The notes beneath the pieces were generated by a model. The model ran no database searches. It was not told where the DNA came from and saw only the letters and a list, made by a program, of their open reading frames with translations. A stretch of 64,000 nucleotides of DNA from Fuscovulum ytuae (lineage in GTDB: Bacteria > Pseudomonadota > Alphaproteobacteria > Rhodobacterales > Rhodobacteraceae), in the NCBI RefSeq assembly GCF_029953595.1, contig NZ_CP124535.1:558001-622000 (forward strand). Direction: 5' to 3'. A program made the position numbers and the translations under genes. This document shows positions 34,667 through 42,076 of this stretch, in pieces; the stretch's first letter is position 1; each line of letters opens with the position of its first letter.

Positions 34667-35437
34667 ATGACAAACAAAAAGAATGACGGGCTTCCACGCC
34701 CAGCGCCGCGTATGGTGCGAATTGACCGTGTTCTGACGGACGAAGACACGTTTCAGCCCCGAGGCGGAGGGCTGAACGAAGCGCATGTAGCCGCTCTGCA
34801 GGATGTATTGCGGCAGGGTGGCCAGCTAGACCCTCTGTGCCTATGGGAAGACCCTGCCACGGGCGCTCTGACCGTCGCTGATGGGCATCATCGGCTTGAG
34901 GCATACCTTCGGCACGGTAAGGCCAAGAACATCCCTGCAAGCATCTACCGCTGCGACAGGAGAACCGCGCTCCTAATCCCCATACAGGACAACGCCAAGG
35001 CTCGGCTTCCGCTGCAATACAATGACCGTGCCAACTGGGCATGGAAGCTGACTGTCGAAGGGGCGCAGTCCAAGGCCACGGTGGTTGCATCCTGTGGGGT
35101 CAGCGACGGCACAGTCGCACACATGCGGCGGGTATGGAGGGAGCTGCAGGCAAAGGGTGAGGATGCCCCCAAGACATGGTGGGAGGCGCAGAAGCTGAAC
35201 AAGAGTGAAGAGGATCGGGAATGGTCTGATCAAGAGCGTGACGAGTGGCGGCAAGGGCTGGTGCAGAAGGCGCATCGCAGCTTCGGGGCAGAGCTGGCGG
35301 ACCTCATGAAGCGATCACCAGAGGCAGCGGCGGAGCTGCTGGACCTTTGTGGTGGGCGGCAACTGGAAAGCGTGATGGACCACCTCGGTTACGTTCTGGC
35401 GGATGAGGAAAGTGAGGAAGGCGACTGTCCCTTCTGA
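34667..35437 (+). CDS. ParB/sulfiredoxin-like N-terminal domain protein
   Basis: A 256-residue cytoplasmic protein. Residues about 15-80 form a ParB/Srx fold with LNEAHVAALQDVLRQGGQ and the motif TVADGHHRLEAYLRHG, which corresponds to the nucleotide-binding loop of ParB-like proteins. A middle helical part (SKATVVASCGVSDGTVAHM) resembles a helix-turn-helix. The acidic end DEESEEGDCPF is unlike its neighbours. There is no ParA gene, so a simple partition role is unlikely. The ribosome site before the ATG is weak. A GGCTTGC/GCAAGCC hairpin lies 50 bases upstream. Confidence 0.7.
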   Translation: MTNKKNDGLPRPAPRMVRIDRVLTDEDTFQPRGGGLNEAHVAALQDVLRQGGQLDPLCLWEDPATGALTVADGHHRLEAYLRHGKAKNIPASIYRCDRRTALLIPIQDNAKARLPLQYNDRANWAWKLTVEGAQSKATVVASCGVSDGTVAHMRRVWRELQAKGEDAPKTWWEAQKLNKSEEDREWSDQERDEWRQGLVQKAHRSFGAELADLMKRSPEAAAELLDLCGGRQLESVMDHLGYVLADEESEEGDCPF

Positions 35438-35549
35438 CTGCGGTTCACCCGAGGATGTTTTTGGGGCAAATTTGCGAGTGGCTTGCCAATAGTTGCGGTT
35501 CGCGATTTCTCCCCCGTGGCAGTCAAGCATTCGCGGAGACGAACCTAGG

Positions 35550-35918
35550 CTACCAGCGGCACGATCCATAGTTCTGAGAAGGTGAAAGGACGCTGCCAGC
35601 GATAATCGTGTGGCGACTATGAACAGCTGCCCCGCCGTCTGTGACGGTTGTTGTTTGGATGGCTCCAGATGCGAGTCTTTCTACGAATGTCGTTGCGCTT
35701 TCACCGCGAAGAACGGCGACTGCAGCCACACCATTGTTCCCACGAAGGAAAGCCTCGCCACTAACGGTGTCAACGACGAAGGTCATTTCGAAGTCTTGCT
35801 TTGCTATGCCTTCGTCAGTCGCCCTCATCGGGAAACTGCATGTGAACTCAAGGGTTTCAGCCGAAACGGAAGTCGAAGTAACGGTTAGAAGCAAGCAGGC
35901 CGACCAAGCAATTCGCAT
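35550..35918 (-). CDS. Small exported protein of unknown function
   Basis: From the ATG preceded by GAGGTG the product is 122 residues. A signal peptide (MRIAWSACLLLTVTSTSVSA) is followed by ETLEFTCSF and a beta-rich body ending in SCRW, with two cysteines that could form a disulfide. I recognise no family. A longer reading frame upstream would place the signal peptide internally and is rejected. The gene is convergent with the ParB-like gene and divergent from the serine recombinase. Confidence 0.6.
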   Translation of the reverse strand: MRIAWSACLLLTVTSTSVSAETLEFTCSFPMRATDEGIAKQDFEMTFVVDTVSGEAFLRGNNGVAAVAVLRGESATTFVERLASGAIQTTTVTDGGAAVHSRHTIIAGSVLSPSQNYGSCRW

Positions 35919-36008
35919 GTTTTGCACCTCAACTCTTGGGGGCGTCCATCGCCTCTTTGTGGACCTTTGCGATCCACGCTTCAACCCGCCGAAATCCTTG
36001 GTGGCGGA

Positions 36009-36065
36009 GTGACACATTAGAGTATACCCTAGCGCATCACCGCGATGTGACACTTTTTGTGTCCC
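36009..36065. promoter_or_regulatory. Candidate recombination/operator region upstream of the serine recombinase
   Basis: GTGACAC occurs at 36009 and again at 36047, and an inverted GTGTCCC at 36059. Between them TAGAGTATACCCTA is a near-palindrome centred on GTATAC. The clustering of short direct and inverted repeats before a resolvase-type gene resembles a res site or an autoregulatory operator. Confidence 0.4.
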
Positions 36066-36132
36066 ATTAGGGTTGACTTCGATATTTCAGGACAGTATCC
36101 GATCAGGGTCTAGAGCCAAAAAGGACACCTCG

Positions 36133-36690
36133 ATGAGATACGGTTACGCCCGCGTCAGCACCGACGATCAAGACCTTACCCTTCAGCGGGAGAAACTGCT
36201 TGCTGCAGGCTGTAACGTGGTCAGAGAAGAGAAGCGCAGCGGCACGAAGCTGACAGGGCGCGACGAACTGAAGACCCTGCTTGAGTTCATGCGTGAGGGT
36301 GACACACTGGTCGTAACTCGATTGGATCGGCTGGCACGCTCCCTTGAGGATTTGTCGTCCATAGCTCGACAGCTTCAGGCGAAGGGCGTTTCCCTTATGG
36401 CGACTGAGCAACCTGTGGACACCAGCAACGCGGCTGGAAAAGCGTTCTTCCAGATGCTGGGGGTGTTCGCTGAGTTCGAGACCAACCTCCGCAGGGAGCG
36501 GCAGATGGAGGGTATAGCCAAGGCCAAAGCCAATGGCGTCTACAAGGGGCGCAAGGCTTCTATCGACCCAGCAGAAGTGCAGCGCCTGCATGATGTCGAG
36601 GGGCTGGGAGCCACTGAGATCGCCCGCAAGCTGGGCATCGCTCGGACCTCTGTCTATCGGGTCTTGGAGGGCAAGGCAGCGACGACCTAA
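36133..36690 (+). CDS. Serine recombinase (resolvase/invertase family)
   Basis: The 185-residue protein has the catalytic domain first: MRYGYARVSTDDQDLTLQ with the nucleophilic serine in RVSTDDQ, then REGDTLVVTRLDRLARSL and the FAEFETNLRRERQMEGIA segment. A long E-helix follows, then a C-terminal helix-turn-helix (GLGATEIARKLGIARTSVYRVL). This is the size and layout of Tn3-type resolvases and Hin/Gin invertases. AAAGGA lies eight bases before the ATG. It may resolve island dimers or be left over from a transposon; no transposase is present. Confidence 0.93.
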   Translation: MRYGYARVSTDDQDLTLQREKLLAAGCNVVREEKRSGTKLTGRDELKTLLEFMREGDTLVVTRLDRLARSLEDLSSIARQLQAKGVSLMATEQPVDTSNAAGKAFFQMLGVFAEFETNLRRERQMEGIAKAKANGVYKGRKASIDPAEVQRLHDVEGLGATEIARKLGIARTSVYRVLEGKAATT

Positions 36691-36733
36691 GTTCAACTTA
36701 GTCCTATCTTCTTCGTTCAGGCGCTGGCCATAC

Positions 36734-36758
36734 CCTTCAAAGTTTGAAGGCTTTTTTC
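36734..36758 (+). terminator. Intrinsic terminator of the serine recombinase gene
   Basis: CCTTCAAA and TTTGAAGG pair around a single G and are followed by CTTTTTTC. It lies 43 bases after the recombinase stop. Confidence 0.9.
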
Positions 36759-36846
36759 GTCGGGCAGAAGGGGGCGCACAGAGGCCCCCAGAAGGGGGCT
36801 TCCGCTTGTTGGGAGGGGCAAAGGGTCGGGCTACAGGAAGGGCGCT

Positions 36847-38292
36847 CTAGAGGGCTTCTGCTGCGTTCTCCGTTGGCTCTGCGTCCGTCCCTGCCTTCTT
36901 CGGGTCGGTCAGACCGAAGGCTTTCAGCATCGCTCTCGTAGTGACCCGGAGCTTCGCGGGTGTTCCACCGTAGACACGATCACCGACGCCCCCAAGTTCA
37001 TGTCCAAGGATCAGGTTCTGGTCCATGGAAGACACCTCCGCCACCATCAAGCGGTCCTTCATGTTGTGCCGCAGGGAATGGACAACGTGCTTGGGGTTGT
37101 TGGTCACGGCACGAAGGTGGCTCATCAACGCGGCAGAGGCTGCGTCTGACCCTCTGGGGCGGCAGTAGGACGGGAACACGAGGTTACCCTTTCGCGTGGT
37201 CTTAAGAGCTTCCTTGGCCGCGTCTAGGGCATCTCCTACCAACGGCACGTAGCGACGGGAAGCGGCAGTCTTCAACCTCCGCTGCTCGTGCCATGTGACG
37301 CGGATGCTGGGAAACTCACCCGCCACGTCAACATCTTCGACCCTGAGGCCAGTGACTTCCGCAAGGCGGCAGCCTGTTCCTTCCAGTAAGCGCCACACCA
37401 AGGCTAGCTCCGCAGTGCAGCGGGTGGTGATCCTAGCCCGCGCACTCTGCAGAACGTCTTCCGGCAGTGGGTCGCGCTCTTCCCACGTGTCTCGCCTGCC
37501 CTTGGCCCCTTGTATCTTAAGCCCGCTGAAGGGGTTCTTGAATGTCGCGGGCAGCGGCATTTCCTGTGCAGCGTGGTTGATCACTGCATTGAGCGAGTTG
37601 AGGTCGCGGGCAACTGAACTGGGGCTGATCGGCTTTCCATTACCCTTCAGCCGCTGAAGCATGAAGTCTCTCACGGTGCGGGCATCGTCACGCGTCAGCT
37701 TCACCAAGACAGGGTCTTTGCCCAGCGCCTCGACCACCAATCCCGCCACCCGCTCTACCTGCTGCTTGAAGCGGTCGCGCAGTTCAGGGGCTTCTGTCTG
37801 GTCGCGCTCAGCAAGGTAAAAGCTCATCGCGTCTCGCAGGGTTGCCTTGGGTGGCTTGGCCTCGCCCGCACTTTGGAGGATGCCGATTGTGAAGGCATCC
37901 AGCTTGGTGGGGTGGAGCGGGTAGCCAGTCTCGTCATCGCGGGGATAGCGGTCGACTATCTCCTGAGCCAGATGGTCTCTTCCGTCCCAATCCGTGCTGA
38001 GCATCCCCATCTCCACTGCCCGCTGATAGGCGAGTTTGTAAAGCTGAAGCTCCGAGAGTTCCCCGCGTTCTGCGGCGGCAGCTTTGTCGGCTGACTGCCT
38101 CGCAACCGCTATCTCACGCTCCACCTTGGCGTGAAAGCCGGGATAAGCAGCCAAGGCTTCCCGCTCGGTGTCCCCGAGCTTTCCCTTGAACTCGCGCTTC
38201 AGGATTACAGAGGAGAGGTCTTTCGGCACTCGGCGGCGATACTGCCAGCCGCCTGCTTTGGTCTTCTCAACGTAGCGCAAAACTAGCCTCAT
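36847..38292 (-). CDS. int: Tyrosine-type site-specific integrase
   Basis: A 481-residue phage/island integrase. The N-terminal region (MRLVLRYVEKTKAGGWQYRRRVPKDL) is of the type found in alphaproteobacterial tRNA-targeting integrases. A SAM-like core-binding domain follows. The catalytic domain has the first Arg in LLEGTGCRLAEVTGL, a Lys-containing strand in RRLKTAASRRYVPL, the HSLRHNMKDRL box, the LGHELGG histidine, and the tyrosine in DRVYGGTP. GAGG lies before the ATG. It is transcribed away from tRNA-Asn, with 86 bases between them, as expected for an integrase inserted at attR. Confidence 0.95.
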   Translation of the reverse strand: MRLVLRYVEKTKAGGWQYRRRVPKDLSSVILKREFKGKLGDTEREALAAYPGFHAKVEREIAVARQSADKAAAAERGELSELQLYKLAYQRAVEMGMLSTDWDGRDHLAQEIVDRYPRDDETGYPLHPTKLDAFTIGILQSAGEAKPPKATLRDAMSFYLAERDQTEAPELRDRFKQQVERVAGLVVEALGKDPVLVKLTRDDARTVRDFMLQRLKGNGKPISPSSVARDLNSLNAVINHAAQEMPLPATFKNPFSGLKIQGAKGRRDTWEERDPLPEDVLQSARARITTRCTAELALVWRLLEGTGCRLAEVTGLRVEDVDVAGEFPSIRVTWHEQRRLKTAASRRYVPLVGDALDAAKEALKTTRKGNLVFPSYCRPRGSDAASAALMSHLRAVTNNPKHVVHSLRHNMKDRLMVAEVSSMDQNLILGHELGGVGDRVYGGTPAKLRVTTRAMLKAFGLTDPKKAGTDAEPTENAAEAL

Positions 38293-38377
38293 GTGTGCCT
38301 CGTGTGTGCCAAGACGCGCACCGAGATCGACCTCACGTAGCTGTTTTTCTTGATTTTTCTAGGTTTCCCGAAGGAAA

Positions 38378-38394
38378 TTGGCTCCGGCGGTAGG
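38378..38394. repeat. Right attachment site (attR) within tRNA-Asn
   Basis: The same 17-base TTGGCTCCGGCGGTAGG as attL; here it is the 3' end of the intact tRNA-Asn gene, so the tRNA is regenerated by the insertion. Confidence 0.88.
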
Positions 38395-38453
38395 GATCGA
38401 ACCTACGACCAATTGATTAACAGTCAACTGCTCTACCGCTGAGCTACGCCGGA
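38379..38453 (-). tRNA. tRNA-Asn (anticodon GTT)
   Basis: The 75-base gene folds into a standard cloverleaf. The acceptor arms are TCCGGCG and CGCCGGA with discriminator G and an encoded CCA. The D arm contains AGCTCAGCGGTAGAGC, the anticodon loop reads CTGTTAA (anticodon at 38419-38421), and the T arm has GGTTCGATCC. It is the integration target of the adjacent island. Confidence 0.96.
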
Positions 38454-38523
38454 ACACGGGGGCCGTATAGCAAGGGTGCATCTGGGGGACAAGGGGGGAA
38501 TGGTGGAAAAGTTTTGCATCCTG

Positions 38524-39438
38524 TCAGGCAAGGTGGAAGAGGTTGTTCGCAGTCAGGGGATGGTCGGTGTGAACGTGACTTTTGCCATGCAGATCAATCA
38601 GGTGCGCTAGGACGTTTCGCGTTGCGGCGGGCTTTAGATTGGGGGCGAGATCGGGGTAGAGGCTGTGCGCGATTTGCGCGGCCGTTTGGGGGGCCTGTGC
38701 CAGCGCGTCCAGGATTTGTGCCTCGCGCGCGCGACGATGTGTGATCAACTCTTGCACGCGCCGTTGCGGATGGGGGATCGGATCTCCATGGCCGGGCAGG
38801 AACTGTTGCCAATCGGGGCGATCGAGGCGGGCGAGGCTGTTCATGTAATCGCCCATGTCGCCATCCGGGGGGGCGACGATGCTCGTGCTCCATCCCATGA
38901 CATGGTCGCCAGATAGAAGAACCTCACCCAAGCAGAAGCAAAGATGCGTGCCAAGATGGCCAGGCGTGTGAAGGGATGTCACCTCCCAATCCGGGCCGGA
39001 AATCCTTTCGCCATCTGCGAGGTTGCGATCGGGCGCGAAAGATGTGTCGAGACCGTCTCCCCCGCCAGTCGGCCTTTGCGCGGCAAGGGCCGCCATGCGC
39101 GGGTTACGCCCCTCGTCAGCACGTCCGAAGGCAAGAACGGGTGCCCCCGTTTGGGCCGAGAGCCGGGACGCGAGGGCGGAATGGTCGCGATGGGGGTGGG
39201 TGATGAGGATCTGCTCCACAATTTCGCCGGGGTCGAGGGCGGCAAGGATCGCAGCAATATGACCGTCATCGTCAGGCCCGGGGTCCACAACAGCAACCCG
39301 GCCGGATCCGATGATATAGGTATTCGTCCCGCGAAAGGTGAGCGGTGATGGATTAGGGGCAAGCAAGCAGCGCAGGCGCGGGACGCGCGGTTGGGGCGAT
39401 CCTTGTGGCGCAGGCGATAGCGTCAGTTGGGGCGGCAA
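38524..39438 (-). CDS. MBL-fold metallo-hydrolase (LACTB2/glyoxalase-like)
   Basis: The 304-residue protein has the metallo-beta-lactamase fold: GTNTYIIGSG, metal motif THPHRDHSA, further ligands in HTPGHLGTH and GDHVMGW, and a terminal PGHGDPI. A C-terminal winged-helix-like segment with LYPDLAPNLKPAATRNVLAHL follows. I start at a TTG that has GAGGAGG eight bases upstream. An ATG at 39492 would instead overlap the start codon of the divergent kinase and has no visible ribosome site. Substrate unknown; ribonuclease or thioester hydrolysis are family possibilities. Confidence 0.82.
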   Translation of the reverse strand: MPPQLTLSPAPQGSPQPRVPRLRCLLAPNPSPLTFRGTNTYIIGSGRVAVVDPGPDDDGHIAAILAALDPGEIVEQILITHPHRDHSALASRLSAQTGAPVLAFGRADEGRNPRMAALAAQRPTGGGDGLDTSFAPDRNLADGERISGPDWEVTSLHTPGHLGTHLCFCLGEVLLSGDHVMGWSTSIVAPPDGDMGDYMNSLARLDRPDWQQFLPGHGDPIPHPQRRVQELITHRRAREAQILDALAQAPQTAAQIAHSLYPDLAPNLKPAATRNVLAHLIDLHGKSHVHTDHPLTANNLFHLA

Positions 39439-39490
39439 GGGACAGGCCTCCTCTTCCCTCGGGGCGGGGGGCAGGCTAGGCTTTGGGCCC

Positions 39491-40807
39491 ATGAGCCGCA
39501 AGTCATTCCTTCCCCGTGGCCTTTATGGGCGCGCTGCGTTGATCCTGATCGTGCCGATCGTCACGATCCAATTGGTCGTTTCCGTCACCTTCATTCAAAG
39601 ACATTTCGAAAGGGTTACCGAACAGCTCACCGGTGGGGTGGTTGCCGAGTTGCGGCTGCTTTTGGTGCTGGCCGAGAAAGCAGACAGCGTCGAGGCGGCG
39701 CGTCGGCAGTTGGAACAGGCCGCGGGGCCTTTGAAGTTGCAGGTGGCCCTGCCGGCCTTGGATTTGCCGGTGGCAGAGGATCGGACGGAGTGGCTTGATC
39801 TGTCTGGTCGGGTGGTGATCCGCACGTTGCGGGATGTCTTTCCAAGGTTGGCCCCGGTCGATCTGGTGGAAGGGGATGGGATGGTGCGTCTGTTTCACCC
39901 CACCCGATGGGGGCAGATGGAGGTGACGGTGAACCGCGCGCGGATGTCGGCGACCAATCCGCATCAGCTTTTGGTTCTGATGATCGTGACATCAATCCTT
40001 ATGACGATCATCGCTTATCTTTTTCTTTCCAATCAGTTGCGCCCCATTGCGCGGCTGTCCTTGGCGGCAGAGGCCTTTGGGAAAGGGCAAGTGATCCCCT
40101 ATGTCCCGCGGGGCGCGACCGAGGTGCGGGCGGCAGGTCATGCCTTTCTGGACATGCGGGCGCGGATCGAACGGCAGATCGAACAGCGCACGCTTATGCT
40201 TTCGGGGGTGAGCCATGACCTGCGCACGCCCTTGACGCGGATGCGTTTGGGGCTGTCTCTTCTGCCGGAGGATGAAGAAACCAAGGCGCTTTTGTCCGAT
40301 GTGGCCGAGATGGAGCGTTTGGTGGACGAGTTTTTATCCTTTGCCCGAGGGGATGCGACAGAAGCGGTGGAACCGATCGACCCCGAGGCTTTGGCGCGCA
40401 GGGTGGTGGAAAATGCCGCACGTCTGGGCAAGCGGGTGGATTTGCGGCTGGAAGGGCGGATGGAGCGGGTGCAATTGCGCCCGCAGGCCATGGCGCGGGC
40501 GTTGGAGAACCTTGTTACCAATGCGCTGCGCTATGGCAGCCGGGCCGAGGTGAGCGTCGCGATGGGCGATCGCTGGTTGCGCTTTACGGTGGAGGATGAC
40601 GGGCCGGGCATTCCGGCGGCACGGCGGGGCGAGGCGGTGCAGCCATTCAGTCGGCTGGATGCGGCGCGCGATCCGAACCGGGGCGGCGGCGTTGGCCTTG
40701 GTCTTTCCATCGCCTCGGATATTGCGCGCAGCCATGGCGGCGAATTGCGGTTGGGCGAAAGCGCCACACTGGGCGGGTTGAAGGCAGAACTGCTGGTCGC
40801 GCGCTAA
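39491..40807 (+). CDS. Sensor histidine kinase, EnvZ-like
   Basis: Inner-membrane kinase of 438 residues. Two membrane helices (near residues 15-35 and 155-180) flank a periplasmic domain. A HAMP domain with RPIARLSLAAEAFGKGQ follows. The H box is SGVSHDLRTPLTRMRLGLSLLPE, and the ATPase part has ENLVTNALRYG, the DDGPGIP box and GGGVGLGLSIA. The pattern fits the osmosensor EnvZ group. No response regulator gene is adjacent, so its partner lies elsewhere. Confidence 0.9.
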   Translation: MSRKSFLPRGLYGRAALILIVPIVTIQLVVSVTFIQRHFERVTEQLTGGVVAELRLLLVLAEKADSVEAARRQLEQAAGPLKLQVALPALDLPVAEDRTEWLDLSGRVVIRTLRDVFPRLAPVDLVEGDGMVRLFHPTRWGQMEVTVNRARMSATNPHQLLVLMIVTSILMTIIAYLFLSNQLRPIARLSLAAEAFGKGQVIPYVPRGATEVRAAGHAFLDMRARIERQIEQRTLMLSGVSHDLRTPLTRMRLGLSLLPEDEETKALLSDVAEMERLVDEFLSFARGDATEAVEPIDPEALARRVVENAARLGKRVDLRLEGRMERVQLRPQAMARALENLVTNALRYGSRAEVSVAMGDRWLRFTVEDDGPGIPAARRGEAVQPFSRLDAARDPNRGGGVGLGLSIASDIARSHGGELRLGESATLGGLKAELLVAR

Positions 40808-40844
40808 TGGCGGCTGTGGTTTCTGGGAGTTTAGCCTGCGAGAG

Positions 40845-40876
40845 CATGAAGATAGGCAGCGATCTTCATGTCTTTA
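40845..40876. terminator. Hairpin terminator between the kinase and CAP-domain genes
   Basis: CATGAAGAT and ATCTTCATG pair perfectly around eight bases and are followed on the plus strand by TCTTTA. It serves the kinase gene and touches the last bases of the convergent CAP gene. Confidence 0.7.
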
Positions 40877-41335
40877 TCGGCCAAGTTTCAACACCCAGTG
40901 CAGATCGCCATCGGCACCAATCGCAACGCCCAACCCCGCATCCGTGGCGCGGCGCATCAGGATGTTGCGGCGATGGCCGGGGCTGTTCATCCAGCCTTTG
41001 GTGACCGATTGCGGGGTGGGATAGCCCTGCGCCACGTTTTCGGCAATCTCGCGGTAGTCATATCCGGCGCGGGTGGCGCGGTCGGCCAGATCGCTGCCGT
41101 CGCTGCCATCATGGCCCATCCGATTGCGGGTTGCGCTGTCACAGGCGTGGGATTGCGCAGCCATTTGCAGGCGCGGCTCTTGGCGCAGAGGGCCGAGTCC
41201 CTTGGCCTGCCGTTCGGCATTGATCGCGGTCAGGCCTGTCTGGATCAGGGTTTGAGCATCCTGTGGCAGGCGGCAGGCGGCGGCTGGGTTCGCGATTGTG
41301 AAGGCAAGGGCTAGGAGAAAAAGAAACCTGAACAT
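40874..41335 (-). CDS. CAP (SCP/PR1) domain exported protein
   Basis: A 153-residue protein with a Sec signal peptide (MFRFLFLLALAFTIANPAAA). A CAP superfamily domain follows, with LTAINAERQAKGLGPL, MAAQSHACDSATRNRMGHDGSDGSD and YREIAENVAQGY. The sequence TKGWMNSPGHRRNIL is the core CAP motif. The histidines of the CAP cavity are present (H in SHACD and in SPGHRRN). Bacterial CAP proteins have no settled function. It is a single-gene unit. Confidence 0.9.
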   Translation of the reverse strand: MFRFLFLLALAFTIANPAAACRLPQDAQTLIQTGLTAINAERQAKGLGPLRQEPRLQMAAQSHACDSATRNRMGHDGSDGSDLADRATRAGYDYREIAENVAQGYPTPQSVTKGWMNSPGHRRNILMRRATDAGLGVAIGADGDLHWVLKLGR

Positions 41336-41416
41336 GGCAGCACCTTAACGTGATCAAACTGCATCAAGGATAGGTCGGAATAGACAGGGCGGCGAGCCCT
41401 TTCACCGCGGTACCTT

Positions 41417-42076
41417 TCAGAGCGGCAAGCGCACGCCGAGGGGGGAAAGGACGGGGCCGGCAGCGGCGCGCGCATCTTCGGCATCATGGGTGACAAGAAG
41501 GGTGGGAATGCCTGCCGCACGCGCGCGATCGAAGGTGAAGTTGCGGATCTGCGCGCGAAGTTCGGCATCAAGCCGTGAGAAAGGTTCATCCAACAGAAGG
41601 GCCTTTGGCTCGGCAAGCAGGGTGCGAAGTAGGGCCACGCGGGCCTTCTGGCCGCCCGAGAGGGTGCCGGGATCGCGGTCAGCAAGCCCTTCCAGACCTG
41701 CAGAGGCAAGGGCCGCCTCAATCCGCTTGCGCCTTTCGCGGCGTCCAGAGACATTCGCGGGCAGCCCGAAGGCAAGGTTGCCGCCCACGGAAAAATGGGG
41801 AAAGAGGACGGGATCTTGAAACATCAACCCGACCCCGCGAAGGCGGGTCGGAGCGTCAGAGATATCCTTTCCATTCAAGATGATGCGGCCCGTTCTATCG
41901 AAGGCAGGTGAAAGGGTTCCGGTTACTGCGGCAAGGGCTGTGGATTTTCCGGCACCCGATGGACCCATGATCGTGACAACCTCGCCGGCGCCGATGCTAA
42001 GCGAGAGGCGGACGAGCGTCCGGCCATTGATCGCGATGGAGAGGTCATCAAGAAGCAGACCCTGATCGCCCGTCAT
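41417..42076 (-). CDS. ynjD: YnjD-type ABC transporter ATP-binding protein
   Basis: A 219-residue ATPase with Walker A GPSGAGKST, a Q-loop in MFQDPVLFPHFSV, the signature LSGGQKARV, Walker B LLLDEPFSRLD and the switch histidine in VTHDAEDA. It starts on an ATG inside the stop of the permease gene (ATGA). The three genes ynjB, ynjC and ynjD are transcribed together on the minus strand. This importer type is often annotated as thiamine-like, but the substrate is not established. Confidence 0.9.
   Translation of the reverse strand: MTGDQGLLLDDLSIAINGRTLVRLSLSIGAGEVVTIMGPSGAGKSTALAAVTGTLSPAFDRTGRIILNGKDISDAPTRLRGVGLMFQDPVLFPHFSVGGNLAFGLPANVSGRRERRKRIEAALASAGLEGLADRDPGTLSGGQKARVALLRTLLAEPKALLLDEPFSRLDAELRAQIRNFTFDRARAAGIPTLLVTHDAEDARAAAGPVLSPLGVRLPL

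Larger units (their letters stand above)
33551..38394. mobile_element. 4.8-kb integrated island in tRNA-Asn
   Basis: The block is bounded by a 17-bp direct repeat that equals the 3' end of tRNA-Asn. It has a tyrosine integrase beside the tRNA and codes for a serine recombinase, a ParB-like protein, a PLD-like protein and a small exported protein. Its sequence looks less GC-rich than the flanks. There are no structural phage genes, replication genes or conjugation genes, so it is a minimal or decayed integrative element that may depend on a helper. Confidence 0.88.
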
